Assembly (NCBI RefSeq): GCF_007293315.1
Contig: NZ_VLXZ01000008.1
Span: 124,001-188,000, forward strand
Reading direction: 5' to 3'
From: Alkalicoccobacillus porphyridii
GTDB lineage: Bacteria; Bacillota; Bacilli; Bacillales; Bacillaceae_D
DNA: 64,000 bases
Shown: one piece after another, positions 34,743-43,374 of the stretch
Layout of the letters: each line of letters opens with the position of its first letter
Position numbering within the stretch: position 1 is the first letter of the stretch
Program-made: the position numbers and the translations under genes
The notes under the pieces: model-generated
Told to the model about the DNA's origin: nothing
Seen by the model: only the letters and a program-made list of their open reading frames with translations
Databases searched by the model: none

Positions 34743-34788
34743 AAAAAAAGACGCTAACTACTTATATACGTGGTTAGCGCCTTTTTTC
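34743..34788. terminator. Terminator after aldo/keto reductase
   Basis: GCTAACTAC pairs with GTGGTTAGC around an eight-base loop; A and T tracts flank it. Confidence 0.85.
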
Positions 34789-34917
34789 TAGAAATTTGGA
34801 TAAAAACATGGTGTAAGAATTATTTATGATGTGTTCCAAGCATACTTAGATAGGATCCATCTCTTTAGTAACAACGTGGGCGACAATTGTTCTCATACAC
34901 TTGATGCCTATCACTCA

Positions 34918-34981
34918 CCAAGCGGACGAAAATGGAGGGCCGACACCTGCGGGATAAAAAGAAGGCCACTGAAAAAGACGT
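34918..34981. repeat. Fragment of dispersed intergenic repeat (outer arm)
   Basis: AAGCGGACGAAAATGGAGGG then ACACCTGCGGGA and GGCCACTGAAAAAG match the sequence that flanks the palindromic element near 52590-52650. It appears to be a solitary or degraded outer portion of that element. Confidence 0.5.
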
Positions 34982-35096
34982 ATTACCTTAAATATAAATG
35001 TTAGTTTAATGACGTGAAAAATGAACAAGGTCCCTCTTGTTACAAGGATATCGCGAATGAGAGGTAGAAACATCGGGAGGAAAGTGAAAAAAGTCT

Positions 35097-35273
35097 GCAT
35101 ACCAAGAGAAGCTGATGATTTAGCAAGAAGCAGGAGCTCATAGCTAGAGAAAAGGCCTGCATACCAAGAGGAGCAGGAGATTTAGCAAGAAGCAGGAGCT
35201 CATAGCAAGAGAGAAGGCCTGCATACCAAGAGAAGCGGATGATTTAGCAAGAAGCAAGAGCTCATAGCAAGAA
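35097..35273. repeat. 62-bp tandem repeat (three ~20.7-bp subunits), nearly three units
   Basis: GCATACCAAGAG begins at 35097, 35159 and 35221, an exact 62-bp period. Each unit contains related purine-rich subunits (ACCAAGAGAAGC, TAGCAAGAAGC, TAGCTAGAGAA) spaced 20, 20 and 22 bases. The period is not a multiple of three, so it is non-coding. Degenerate CATCGG/CATCGC repeats with similar spacing flank it on both sides (35051-35075 and 35296-35322). Confidence 0.85.
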
Positions 35274-35400
35274 TTCCATCAGAAGAAAGTCGAAAACATC
35301 GCAAAGTGCAGAAAATACATCGGAAAAATATCTAAACTAGGGTGCGGAAGTCGGCAAGCACTGCCAATCCACCACCATCTCCACCCCACGTATGGAAAAT

Positions 35401-35555
35401 GAGCGAAAATAGGTAGAGGATGCGCGAAAAAAAGTAAAATGTGCGAAAAACATCGGGTCATGCGCGGAAATATCAAGTCAGTGCGCGAAAAAACCAGAAA
35501 TGCGCGAAAATCATCATCTGATGCGCGAAAAAGCGGAGTGCGTGCGCGAAAGCAA
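35401..35555. repeat. Eight-copy TGCGCGAAAA array with ~20-bp spacing
   Basis: TGCGCGAAA or one-base variants start at about 35401, 35421, 35441, 35461, 35482, 35501, 35522 and 35543, i.e. every 19-21 bases, while the intervening ten bases differ. This looks like a regularly phased short signal rather than a simple tandem duplication. No credible gene is present in the surrounding 34789-35946 interval. Confidence 0.75.
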
Positions 35556-35612
35556 GTGAGCGCAGCCAATCCACTTAATTAGGAATGTTGGTCAATTGTC
35601 TGATTGGAAACA

Positions 35613-35766
35613 TAAGCGGAAAAAGAAAACGAAGCTCCACCGGGACAGCACGTGACAGACCGACATTGAAATGGCGCTCTACCAGTTCAAGGTTTGAGGC
35701 CGTACCGATGGAGATTCCTGTAGCGATGCAAATGAGCTCAGTTTACATGACTTTTTCAGTGGCCTC
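35613..35766 (+). repeat. Dispersed imperfect-palindrome element, diverged copy
   Basis: Begins AAGCGGAAAAAGAAAACG, contains GACATTGAAATGGCG and GAGGCCGTACCGATG and closes near ATTCCTGTAGCG, then the outer arm ACTTTTTCAGTGGCCTC. Same plan as the copies at 43158, 44573, 52688 and 57652 but the most diverged. Confidence 0.65.
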
Positions 35767-35860
35767 TATAAAAAGGTTCATTGAGCTAAATCGACAAAGT
35801 CGAGTTAGCTCAGGTACTCCTGCGGTAAGCGCGCCCCCATTTTCGGGAGCGACAACCGAA
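35767..35860 (+). repeat. Second repeat module with hairpins
   Basis: Contains the hairpin GAGCTAA-A-TCGAC-AAA-GTCGA-G-TTAGCTC (35783-35811) and a GCCCCCATTTTCGGGAGC hairpin. A second copy is at 44784-44885. In both cases it follows a copy of the palindromic element, so the two modules may travel as a composite. Confidence 0.65.
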
Positions 35861-35946
35861 GAACCAATATTTAGATCCCCTCCAATCTCCATGCGCTTCT
35901 GAAAGTGGAGTGTATTTTAAAGTGACATCCACCTTCGTTATGATCG

Positions 35947-38157
35947 TTATTGCTCTTCCTTCACTGATTTCTTTTCCATTTGTTTAGATGGCCAAAATGC
36001 CCATTTGCCAAGTAGGCTTGTAATGGCTGGTACGAGCAACGGGCGAACAATAAAGGTATCTAGTAAAACCCCTATTGCCGTAATTAAACCAAACTGAACC
36101 AAGACTTGAATGGGCAGGGTGGTTAGCACGGCAAAGGTTCCGGCAAGAATAACACCGGCAGATGTGATAACTCCTCCACTTTGACCAACACCTTCACGAA
36201 TGGCTTGGCGTAACGGCAGGTTTCTTTTCTTCTCCCAAATATTTGAGATCATAAAGATATTGTAATCCTCTCCAAGTGCCACAATAAAGACAAAGGCATA
36301 GATTGGAATCAGCGCCGAAATACTTGGTACATCAAACCCGTAATGCAAAATGATCCAACCTAGCCCTAGCGCACTTGTGTAGGAGATAAGGACGGTGGCC
36401 ACAAGATAAATCATTGCAGTAATAGAGCGTAAATAGAGTAAAAGCAGAATCGAGACAACAACCACAACTAAAGCAATAATTTTCACTTCATCTTCCGCAA
36501 TAATTGTACGTTGATCAACCTGTTCAGCTGTTTGTCCACCAATCCATACACCGGCTAGATCATTCTGGAGAACGATATCTGCCGCATTCATTTGGATACG
36601 CTCTAAATCATCCATTGCTTCATTACTATAAGGATTCGCATCTAGCTCCAGCTGATAGCTAATGAAATGCTCATTTATTTCGCTAACTTCTGGCTCTTCA
36701 ACCCTAGCTATACCCTCTACATTCTCTAAATCCGCAGCTACATCTACACTTGCACCTCCCGTATCAAACACCACCTGCACAGGTGCTAGATCACCTGAAC
36801 CAAACGCATCTGAGATAAGAGCAAAGCCCTCGCGAGAAGGTGTATCTTCAGGGAACGAAGAAAGCGTATCATAGGAATAATCAATTTGAGTCACAAATAC
36901 AGAGCTTCCAATGAGAAAAGCAAGTGTCATTAGGATCGTGCGTAATGGCTTTTTAGCTGCAAAATGACCAACGTTGTGCCAGAAACGAGATTGTTTATGA
37001 AGCTTTACTTTTTTGTTCTTCTTTTGTGCTCTTTGATTTTCCATCGCTTCTGTTCTTGGAATAAAAGGAAAGAATGCTGAACGTCCTATTACACTAAGAA
37101 GAGCAGGAACTAATGTTAATGAGGAAATCATCATAATAAAAATAGATAGCCCAAAAGGAACAGCAAAATTATGAATGGTTCCATATTGTGAAATTAATAA
37201 AGCCATTAATGCAGAAACGACGGTTAATCCACTGACTCCTATCACACCTGAAGTATCTGAGAGAGCGTGACGTATTGCTTTTAAACGGTTCTTCTCTTCG
37301 TACAAATACAACCTAAACCTGGCAATTAAAAATAAGCAATAATCTGTACCGGCACCAAACAAAAGCACGGTCATAATGGCAATTCCCTGTGAATCATATG
37401 AGATCCATCCTGATTTCGCCATCCAACCAAGAATTGGTGTAGCGACTGCATAAGCCGCGCCTACAGCTACTAAAGGAATAAACGGTAAAATAGGTGAACG
37501 ATAGATAAGTAATAAGAAAATAAGTACTAGAAGAACGGTTCCAATTAATAATGAAACATCTGCATTCTCAAATAATTCTGTGGCATCTACACTAATTCCC
37601 GCAGGTCCCGTTACTCGTGCAAGTAAATCATCTGTATCAAGAGTCTGTTCAAAGGGATTTACATCAAGAATTCCAACAGCTCGTTCTTCAAATTCCATTA
37701 ATCCCATTTTTGTTTCTTCGGCAGAGGCATTACTTTGAAACAAAATCGTTTGAATAAACGTGGTGCCGTCCTCTGAGATCATATCCATTAGAGCAGGTAA
37801 AGGAAAATCCTGATAGGGAATGACCATTTCCTGAGCTGTTAGTTCATCATCTGTTAAGCTCTGTGAGATTTGCTGGATATCTGCTAGATCTTCTTCCGTT
37901 AATCCGGACTCCCGATGCCAAGTAATTAATCCAGGCAGCCCGTCACTATTTGGAAAGTATTCTTCAATGACAGCTGCAGCTTGAATAGAAGGCTGATCAG
38001 AAGGAAGAGGATTCTGCGTATCGTCGGTATAATCCCCAGAAGCAGGCAATAAAAATTGAAAAGAGATAATAGCTAGCAGCCATATTCCTAATGTGATCCA
38101 CTTTCCTTTTTTGCCAACAATGATACTTGCTGATTTAGTTAGTATATTTCTCATCAT
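35947..38157 (-). CDS. MMPL-family RND-type transporter
   Basis: A 736-aa MMPL/RND transporter with twelve expected helices in two repeats, each with an extracytoplasmic loop after its first helix. The GTDYCLFLIARFRLYLYEE segment (near residue 268) and GEDYNIFMISNIWEKKRN (near 631) hold the paired acidic residues of the proton pathway in MmpL-type proteins. Family members export lipids, surfactants or drugs; the substrate is unknown (YdgH/YdfJ are the Bacillus relatives). A hydrophilic segment around QRAQKKNKKVKLHKQS separates the halves. Two perfect palindromes upstream suggest repression by an unlinked regulator. Confidence 0.9.
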   Translation of the reverse strand: MMRNILTKSASIIVGKKGKWITLGIWLLAIISFQFLLPASGDYTDDTQNPLPSDQPSIQAAAVIEEYFPNSDGLPGLITWHRESGLTEEDLADIQQISQSLTDDELTAQEMVIPYQDFPLPALMDMISEDGTTFIQTILFQSNASAEETKMGLMEFEERAVGILDVNPFEQTLDTDDLLARVTGPAGISVDATELFENADVSLLIGTVLLVLIFLLLIYRSPILPFIPLVAVGAAYAVATPILGWMAKSGWISYDSQGIAIMTVLLFGAGTDYCLFLIARFRLYLYEEKNRLKAIRHALSDTSGVIGVSGLTVVSALMALLISQYGTIHNFAVPFGLSIFIMMISSLTLVPALLSVIGRSAFFPFIPRTEAMENQRAQKKNKKVKLHKQSRFWHNVGHFAAKKPLRTILMTLAFLIGSSVFVTQIDYSYDTLSSFPEDTPSREGFALISDAFGSGDLAPVQVVFDTGGASVDVAADLENVEGIARVEEPEVSEINEHFISYQLELDANPYSNEAMDDLERIQMNAADIVLQNDLAGVWIGGQTAEQVDQRTIIAEDEVKIIALVVVVVSILLLLYLRSITAMIYLVATVLISYTSALGLGWIILHYGFDVPSISALIPIYAFVFIVALGEDYNIFMISNIWEKKRNLPLRQAIREGVGQSGGVITSAGVILAGTFAVLTTLPIQVLVQFGLITAIGVLLDTFIVRPLLVPAITSLLGKWAFWPSKQMEKKSVKEEQ

Positions 38158-38171
38158 TCTCTCCTTATATA

Positions 38172-38239
38172 CTTATCGGGTGATAAGGGTCTATTAATAG
38201 GTTTATACCACGGATTGGTCTAACTTATCAATTGATAAG
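38172..38239. promoter_or_regulatory. Two operators upstream of MMPL gene
   Basis: CTTATCGGGTGATAAG (38172-38187) and CTTATCAATTGATAAG (38224-38239) share the perfect arms CTTATC and GATAAG with a four-base centre and lie 52 bp apart, close to five helical turns. They look like sites for a dimeric TetR- or MarR-type repressor, but no regulator gene adjoins. Confidence 0.75.
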
Positions 38240-38337
38240 ATGAAGAGTTTATTTTTGATTGAAATTAGTGGAAATGGGTAAAGGATTTTAAATAAGGTAC
38301 TTGAATATAGTAAAGAGAGTCTTTTTAAGAGGGATTC

Positions 38338-38529
38338 ATGATTAATCCATTTCTCGCTGGTGTATTAATTTTGATGGCAATTGCAGTTGATATGTGGGTG
38401 TTCGATCAGGATCAAAAGAGGTGGGGTTGGTTAAAAGGATGGCCAAAAGCTGCAAGGGTTAGTGTTTTTGTGGGATTAGTGATTATCATGACCGTTTTCT
38501 GGGTAGCGGTAAGCTGGAAATATATTTAA
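38338..38529 (+). CDS. Small two-helix membrane protein, unknown
   Basis: A 63-aa protein with two hydrophobic helices (about 4-21 and 40-60) joined by a basic, Trp-rich loop (DQDQKRWGWLKGWPK). A TAAGAGGGATTC ribosome binding site precedes the ATG and a terminator follows 10 bases after the stop. No family is recognised. Confidence 0.6.
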   Translation: MINPFLAGVLILMAIAVDMWVFDQDQKRWGWLKGWPKAARVSVFVGLVIIMTVFWVAVSWKYI

Positions 38530-38539
38530 AAGTTAGCGC

Positions 38540-38573
38540 GCAGAGTTCTTCTACAAGGACTTTGCTTTTTTTT
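38540..38573 (+). terminator. Intrinsic terminator
   Basis: GCAGAGTTCTT pairs with AAGGACTTTGC (two G-T pairs) around a four-base loop, followed by eight T. Confidence 0.82.
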
Positions 38574-38687
38574 GTGCATTCTTAAATAATTATTCTTAAG
38601 TTTCGTGCGTTCGAGGTGTATAATAAGAAATTAGAATCCTTTTATTCAATGAAGGATTACACTAGCGTACAATCAGAGAGTAGGTGA

Positions 38688-38810
38688 TTTGATGGTGGAG
38701 AGGCCGTAGTTAAGTATGTTCAAAAGAATAGATTAACAGCAGGTTCTTTAGACTTTAAATCATTTGCGGAGGTGAATCCCTTAATTGTGAGGGAACTGAT
38801 TGGAAATTGA
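38688..38810 (+). other. Protein-like remnant before CNNM gene
   Basis: A frame from 38691 ends at TGA 38808 and reads as a plausible protein tail (GGEAVVKYVQKNRL, then SFAEVNPLIVRELIGN). It has no start or ribosome binding site and begins directly after a stop. It may be the 3' remnant of a lost gene. The family is not recognised. Confidence 0.3.
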
Positions 38811-38811
38811 T

Positions 38812-40122
38812 ATGATCATTAATTTATTTGGTGTGGCAGCACTTATTGCACTAACTGCCTTCTTTGTAGCATCAGAATTTGCCATTGTTAAAATACGTAG
38901 CACTCAGCTTGAACCACATCTTGAAGGTGGGAGCAGGCGGGCAATGGCTGCAAAGAAAGTGGTATCGAATTTAGATGAATACTTGTCTGCTTGCCAACTA
39001 GGTATAACCATTACAGCTCTAGGTATAGGGCGTTTAGCTGAACCGACATTTGAGCGTATGCTGCATCCGATTATTGGAGAGCTCGCTATAAGTGAAGCAT
39101 TAGTAACCACAGCATCTATCGCTATTTCTTTTTCAATAGCAACGTTCTTGCATGTAGTAATAGGTGAATTAGCACCTAAGACCTTGGCTATTCAGAAGGC
39201 TGAACAAGTGACGCTTTGGATTGCGCAACCACTTATTTTGTTTTACCGATTACTGTATCCGTTCATCTGGTTATTAAACGGATCTGCACGAATTCTTATT
39301 CGTTCCTTTGGCTTAAAGCCAATGAGTGAGCATGAGGTAACACACAGTGAAGAGGAATTGCGTTTAATTCTTTCGGACAGCTATAAAAGTGGTGAAATTA
39401 ACCAATCAGAATTTGATTATGTAAGTAAAATCTTTGATTTCGATGAGCGAGTGGCAAAGGAGATTATGGTACCAAGGCCAGAGATGGTCACAATCTCAAT
39501 TGATGATCCGCTTGAAGACATTATCAAAACCATTCGTACGGAGAAATATACACGCTATCCTGTGGTAGACGGTGATAAAGATAATGTACTAGGTATTATT
39601 AATGTACGTGAACTATTGTCTAATATTGTTGGGGATCAGGAGCAGGCATTATCCATTCATGATTATATTAGGCCGGTCTTCTCTGTGATTGAATCTGTTC
39701 CGATTAAAGATGTATTAGTTGTAATGCAGAAGAACCAAAACCATATGGCTATTTTGTTTGATGAATACGGTGGAACAGCTGGGCTCTTAACGATGGAGGA
39801 TATCATCGAAGAAATCGTTGGAGAAATTAACGATGAATTTGATGAAGAAGAAGAGCCAGATGTTGTACAATTGGATGAAAATTACTATCGAATTAGTGGA
39901 CAGAAGATGATTACAGAAGTTAATGAGTTACTTGATTTAAACATTGAGGAAGAAGATGCTGATACCATTGGTGGGTGGATGCTAACTCAAAAGTATGATA
40001 TCAAAGAAGGCGAAGAGCTTTCTTTTGACCATTATTCGTTTAAGGTCATTGAATTTGAAGGACATCAGATCAAAAAGATTGATGTGTATTTAACTCCTTT
40101 AAACAATGAGGAAGAGCTTTAA
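38812..40122 (+). CDS. CNNM/CorC-type membrane protein with CBS domains
   Basis: A 436-aa protein of the hemolysin-C/CNNM family, linked to magnesium export or homeostasis. Domains in order: DUF21 membrane domain with about four helices (residues 1-190, including FFVASEFAIVKIRSTQ and HVVIGELAPKTLAI), a CBS pair (about 205-335, with MVPRPEMVTI and the EYGGTAGLLTMEDIIEEIVGEI closure), and a C-terminal CorC_HlyC domain (GGWMLTQKYDIKEGE). An ATG at 38812 is used; the ribosome binding site is weak, and a TTG 12 bases upstream is an alternative. Confidence 0.88.
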   Translation: MIINLFGVAALIALTAFFVASEFAIVKIRSTQLEPHLEGGSRRAMAAKKVVSNLDEYLSACQLGITITALGIGRLAEPTFERMLHPIIGELAISEALVTTASIAISFSIATFLHVVIGELAPKTLAIQKAEQVTLWIAQPLILFYRLLYPFIWLLNGSARILIRSFGLKPMSEHEVTHSEEELRLILSDSYKSGEINQSEFDYVSKIFDFDERVAKEIMVPRPEMVTISIDDPLEDIIKTIRTEKYTRYPVVDGDKDNVLGIINVRELLSNIVGDQEQALSIHDYIRPVFSVIESVPIKDVLVVMQKNQNHMAILFDEYGGTAGLLTMEDIIEEIVGEINDEFDEEEEPDVVQLDENYYRISGQKMITEVNELLDLNIEEEDADTIGGWMLTQKYDIKEGEELSFDHYSFKVIEFEGHQIKKIDVYLTPLNNEEEL

Positions 40123-40138
40123 TCAATACCTTATAGGG

Positions 40139-40172
40139 AAGCTTTGGGGATTATCCTCAAAGCTTTTTTTCT
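40139..40172 (+). terminator. Terminator after CNNM gene
   Basis: AAGCTTTGGGGA pairs with TCCTCAAAGCTT (one mismatch) around a TTA loop and runs into seven T. Confidence 0.88.
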
Positions 40173-40332
40173 TTTTGTGAGTATATTAACTGACTCACGA
40201 GAGGTTAGCTTTTGGAAAACTGTGCCCATTTTCATTTTATAAGCATACATTTGGACAGAATGATTTTATACAAGGTATAGTGTGGGCACTGGATAAAAAT
40301 AAAGATAAAACGACTAGTAGGAGGAAAGAACA

Positions 40333-41454
40333 TTGACGATCGAACATATACGTGATGAATTATTTCAGCCAATGAAACTAGGTAATTTGATTATTCCCAG
40401 TCGAATTGCCTTGGCTCCGATGACAAGAGCTTTTTCCCCAAGTGGTGTGCCTGATAAGAATGTAGCCGCCTATTATCGAAGAAGAGCAGAAAATGGAGTG
40501 GGATTAATTATTACAGAAGGAACAGCGATTAATCATCCATCCGCTGTTAGTCATCCGGATATACCTCGTTTTTATGGAGAGGACGCACTTTCAGGCTGGA
40601 AACAAGTTGTAGAGCAAGTACACGAGGCAGGTGGCATGATTATTCCTCAGATTTGGCATGTAGGTGGCGCCCGGAAAATTGGGGACGCACCTAATGAAAA
40701 ATCACTTCCTGTTAGTCCTTCAGGGTTGGACCTAAGTGGTACTAAAGTGACAGAGCCATTAACTGAAGAGGAAATTAAACAACTGATTGCTGCTTATGCT
40801 CAAGCAGCAGCAGATGCTAAAAGGGTTGGATTCGATGGAATTGAGCTTCATGGAGCACATGGGTATTTAATTGATCAATTTCTGTGGGAGAAGACCAATA
40901 AACGAACGGATCAGTACGGTGGAGATTTAGTAGGACGGACCACCTTCGCACAAGAAGTGGTAAAGGCATGCAGAGAAGCAGTGGGCCCAGAATTTCTAAT
41001 TGTTTTCCGCTATTCCCAATGGAAGCTAGGTGATTATGGAGCCAAATTAGCCTATAATTCTGAAGAGCTGACTCAGCTACTCCTTCCAATATCAGAAGCA
41101 GGTGTTGATGTATTCCACGCTTCAACTAGACGGTTCTGGGAGCCTGAATTTGCTGAGGAGTCAGATTCACTTAACTTGGCAGGTTGGACGAAAAAAATAA
41201 CAGGCAAGCCAACAATTACAGTGGGCTCATTAGGCTTAGATCATGCATTTAGAGATGAAAACGGAGCAGCCAATGAAACATCAGTAGCTGAAAATATTGA
41301 AAAGCTCGTTACGAAGCTACAGCAAGATGAGTTTGATTTAGTTGCAGTGGGTCGGGCACTCCTAGCGGATCCGGAATGGGCTACGAAGCTTAAAAACGGC
41401 GAACTGGAGCATGCTACACCGTATTCTCCAGAGTCTACAAAGACATTGTATTAA
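40333..41454 (+). CDS. Old yellow enzyme family NADH:flavin oxidoreductase
   Basis: FMN-dependent ene-reductase of 373 aa. The barrel segments are clear: ALAPMTRAFS near residue 26, PQIWHVGGARK near 115, the substrate-binding HGAHGYLIDQFL near 175 with the usual HxxH replaced by HxxN-type variants not seen here (HGAH is intact), and TVGSLGLD near 296 with the FMN phosphate segment LVAVGRALLADPEW. Likely reduces activated alkenes such as enals or quinones. It starts with TTG after TAGGAGGAAAG. A nitroreductase gene is convergent, a pairing consistent with electrophile stress. Confidence 0.88.
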   Translation: MTIEHIRDELFQPMKLGNLIIPSRIALAPMTRAFSPSGVPDKNVAAYYRRRAENGVGLIITEGTAINHPSAVSHPDIPRFYGEDALSGWKQVVEQVHEAGGMIIPQIWHVGGARKIGDAPNEKSLPVSPSGLDLSGTKVTEPLTEEEIKQLIAAYAQAAADAKRVGFDGIELHGAHGYLIDQFLWEKTNKRTDQYGGDLVGRTTFAQEVVKACREAVGPEFLIVFRYSQWKLGDYGAKLAYNSEELTQLLLPISEAGVDVFHASTRRFWEPEFAEESDSLNLAGWTKKITGKPTITVGSLGLDHAFRDENGAANETSVAENIEKLVTKLQQDEFDLVAVGRALLADPEWATKLKNGELEHATPYSPESTKTLY

Positions 41455-41502
41455 GCGGTTAGGTTCAAGGGCATGTAAACAAATGGAGAAATAAAATAAT
41501 AG

Positions 41503-41543
41503 AAAAAGAGCGGAGAGGTATGCTGCACTCTCCGCGCTTTTTC
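41503..41543. terminator. Bidirectional terminator
   Basis: AAAAAGAGCGGAGAG pairs with CTCTCCGCGCTTTTT around a ten-base loop and serves both the oxidoreductase and the convergent nitroreductase. Confidence 0.9.
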
Positions 41544-42218
41544 TTAATTCTCCCAGTGAACTATATCTGATAACCGCTGCCTTGTCTTTTCTCTAGCTGG
41601 TTCTGCTGTTCTATATCCAAAGGCAACCATAACAGAAACTTTCCAGCTTCCTTCTGCTATTATGTCCTCGTTTTTTAGTAGTTCGTTAACTTTCTCTGCA
41701 TGAAAGCCTTCAATTGGACATGAATCAATCCCGATTTGTGCAGCAGTACTCATCATATTACCCAATGCAATATAGGTCTGTTTGCTGGCCCAGTCGAATA
41801 GTGAACGCTCTGATTCAAAAAGATTTTGGTTATCTTGTTGAAAGGCTTTATAACGGGGGGCGAGCTCCTCTATCGTTTCTTCGGGAAGTCCTTTTATATG
41901 CTTATTAATATATGTCGCATACTCAGAATCATAGCGAGCCTCAGTATGAGCGAGTATAAGCACAAAATGGCTAGCCGTGTCTAATTGGCGTGCGGCGCCA
42001 GATGCAACATCCTTTAACTTCTCTCGTAACTCCGGATTTTGGATAATGATAAACCTCCAAGGCTCGTACCCAATAGAACTCGGTGATAGTCTTGCGGTCT
42101 CAAGAATAAATTCAAAATCCTCCTCATTTATCTTCTTACTGATATCAAATTCTTTTGTGGCGTGCCGAAAATAAAAGGCATCTAAGATTTCTTGTTTCTT
42201 ATCGTTTTTTTCTGACAT
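41544..42218 (-). CDS. NAD(P)H-dependent nitroreductase (NfsB/YfkO-like)
   Basis: FMN-dependent nitroreductase of 224 aa. The phosphate-binding FYFRHATKEFD motif near residue 15, LSPSSIGYEPWRFIII near 44-59 and the C-terminal VMVAFGYRTAE are family hallmarks. Reduces nitroaromatics or quinones; the physiological substrate is unknown. AGAAGGAGTGGGAAC precedes the ATG on the minus strand. Confidence 0.88.
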   Translation of the reverse strand: MSEKNDKKQEILDAFYFRHATKEFDISKKINEEDFEFILETARLSPSSIGYEPWRFIIIQNPELREKLKDVASGAARQLDTASHFVLILAHTEARYDSEYATYINKHIKGLPEETIEELAPRYKAFQQDNQNLFESERSLFDWASKQTYIALGNMMSTAAQIGIDSCPIEGFHAEKVNELLKNEDIIAEGSWKVSVMVAFGYRTAEPAREKTRQRLSDIVHWEN

Positions 42219-42321
42219 GTTCCCACTCCTTCTAGCAAATATGTAGTATGTTTATGGTAAAGGACAGACTTCTAGATAACAAGCAATTAGATAAGTAGAA
42301 GACAATCTGAAGGAGATAATT

Positions 42322-42969
42322 ATGAGACAAATTATTGCGTTAGGTGGGGGAGGATTCTCGATGGAACCAGATAATCCACTTATTGATGAGTACATACTTA
42401 ATCAAGCAAGCATTGAGAGACCAGCCATTTGCTTCTTACCAACGGCAAGTGGGGATCAAGATCATTACATTGCAAGATTCTATCATGCTTTCAAAGAAAA
42501 AAGCTGTAACCCAACCCACCTCTCATTATTTGAGCCGAATTTTGATCGGTTAGAAGAATTTGTCTTGGCTCAGGACATTATCTACGTGGGTGGAGGCAGT
42601 ACTAGAAATATGCTTGTACTCTGGAAGGAATGGGGTCTCGACATTATTTTGAAAGATGCCTATTATAAGGGCATAATAATGGCTGGCATCAGTGCCGGGG
42701 CAAATTGCTGGTTTGAAGAAGGATTAACCGATCCCCTAAATGGTCCACTATACAAAATAGATGGATTGGGTTTATTGGAAGGGAGTATTTGTCCTCATTA
42801 TGATGGAGAAGAGAAAAGAAAACCAACCTATCAAAACTTAATTAAGACCGGGCAGATGAAAGCTGGGTAGGGAGTGAACGACAGCACAGCGTTGCATTTT
42901 ATTAATGAGGACTTGCATCATGCTGTCTATTCTACAGATCAAGCAGGTTATGAAAGAGTACAAATATGA
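42322..42969 (+). pseudogene. Peptidase E (S51 family) interrupted by in-frame TAG
   Basis: A PepE-type Ser peptidase or cyanophycinase relative. The nucleophile Ser is in MAGISAGANCWF near residue 122, and FLPTASGDQ and YVGGGSTRNML are the flanking family motifs. A TAG at 42868-42870 follows MKAG, where homologues usually continue GY. The frame then reads on for 32 codons (GVNDSTALHFINEDLHHAVY and so on) to TGA at 42967. The stretch after the stop is family-like, so a single base change has removed the last strands and part of the active-site region. Possible pseudogene, read-through or base-call error. Confidence 0.8.
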
Positions 42970-43110
42970 GTTCAATGAAAAGAAGCTCGGACAACATTGA
43001 AAAAGTCATGGAAAAATGAGCTGGATGGCGCCGCCCTACGGTTCCAAACCGTATGGCGTCTATACATACAATAATAGAGGGGCAGGGACAAAAGTAATTA
43101 AACATAATGA

Positions 43111-43141
43111 AAAGACGAATGATTCTAAGTCATTCGTCTTT
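43111..43141. terminator. Strong hairpin, probable terminator
   Basis: AAAGACGAATGA (43111-43122) pairs perfectly with TCATTCGTCTTT (43130-43141) around seven bases, followed by T-rich sequence. A smaller hairpin (TACGGTT/AACCGTA) precedes it near 43035-43060. Confidence 0.65.
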
Positions 43142-43157
43142 CATATTTTATTTTAAC

Positions 43158-43280
43158 GAGCGTAAGGAGAACCCGAGACTCCTGTGGAAAAGAACGAGTC
43201 TGAAGACATCGAAGTGGTGGTTTTCCGTTTCGAGGGCTGAGGCCGTTCCCACGGAAAGCGAGGGATTCTCCTGGAGCGGA
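43158..43280 (+). repeat. Dispersed imperfect-palindrome element, copy
   Basis: Starts GAGCGTAAGGAGAACCC, contains GAAGACATCGAAGTGG and GAGGCCGTTCCCACGG and ends ATTCTCCTGGAGCGG. The ends are inverted copies around AGGAGAA(C/T)CC. Nearly identical to the copies at 52688 and (inverted) 57652. It lies between the broken peptidase E gene and the 3' end of the rlmA-like gene. Confidence 0.75.
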
Positions 43281-43374
43281 TTTGTTGCAATGTTCGTGTT
43301 TAAAATGAAGATTTTATGTTATGTCTCAGCCTGTCTATTTTTTAGTGAAAAATGAAAGCCCCCGCTTTTAACGA

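Noticed and set aside
35097-35555. CRISPR-like array of repeats with variable spacers
   Set aside because: Repeat cores are only about 10 bases, spacing is about 20, there is no dyad repeat of 24-40 bases and no cas genes are nearby.
6752-42870. Genome-wide amber recoding (for example pyrrolysine)
   Set aside because: Many intact genes in the window end normally with TAG, and no suppressor tRNA or pyl gene is visible; strain-level suppression or mutation remains open.
43107-43355. 82-aa plus-strand frame over the repeat element
   Set aside because: It spans a hairpin and the dispersed repeat, has no ribosome binding site and no protein-like pattern.
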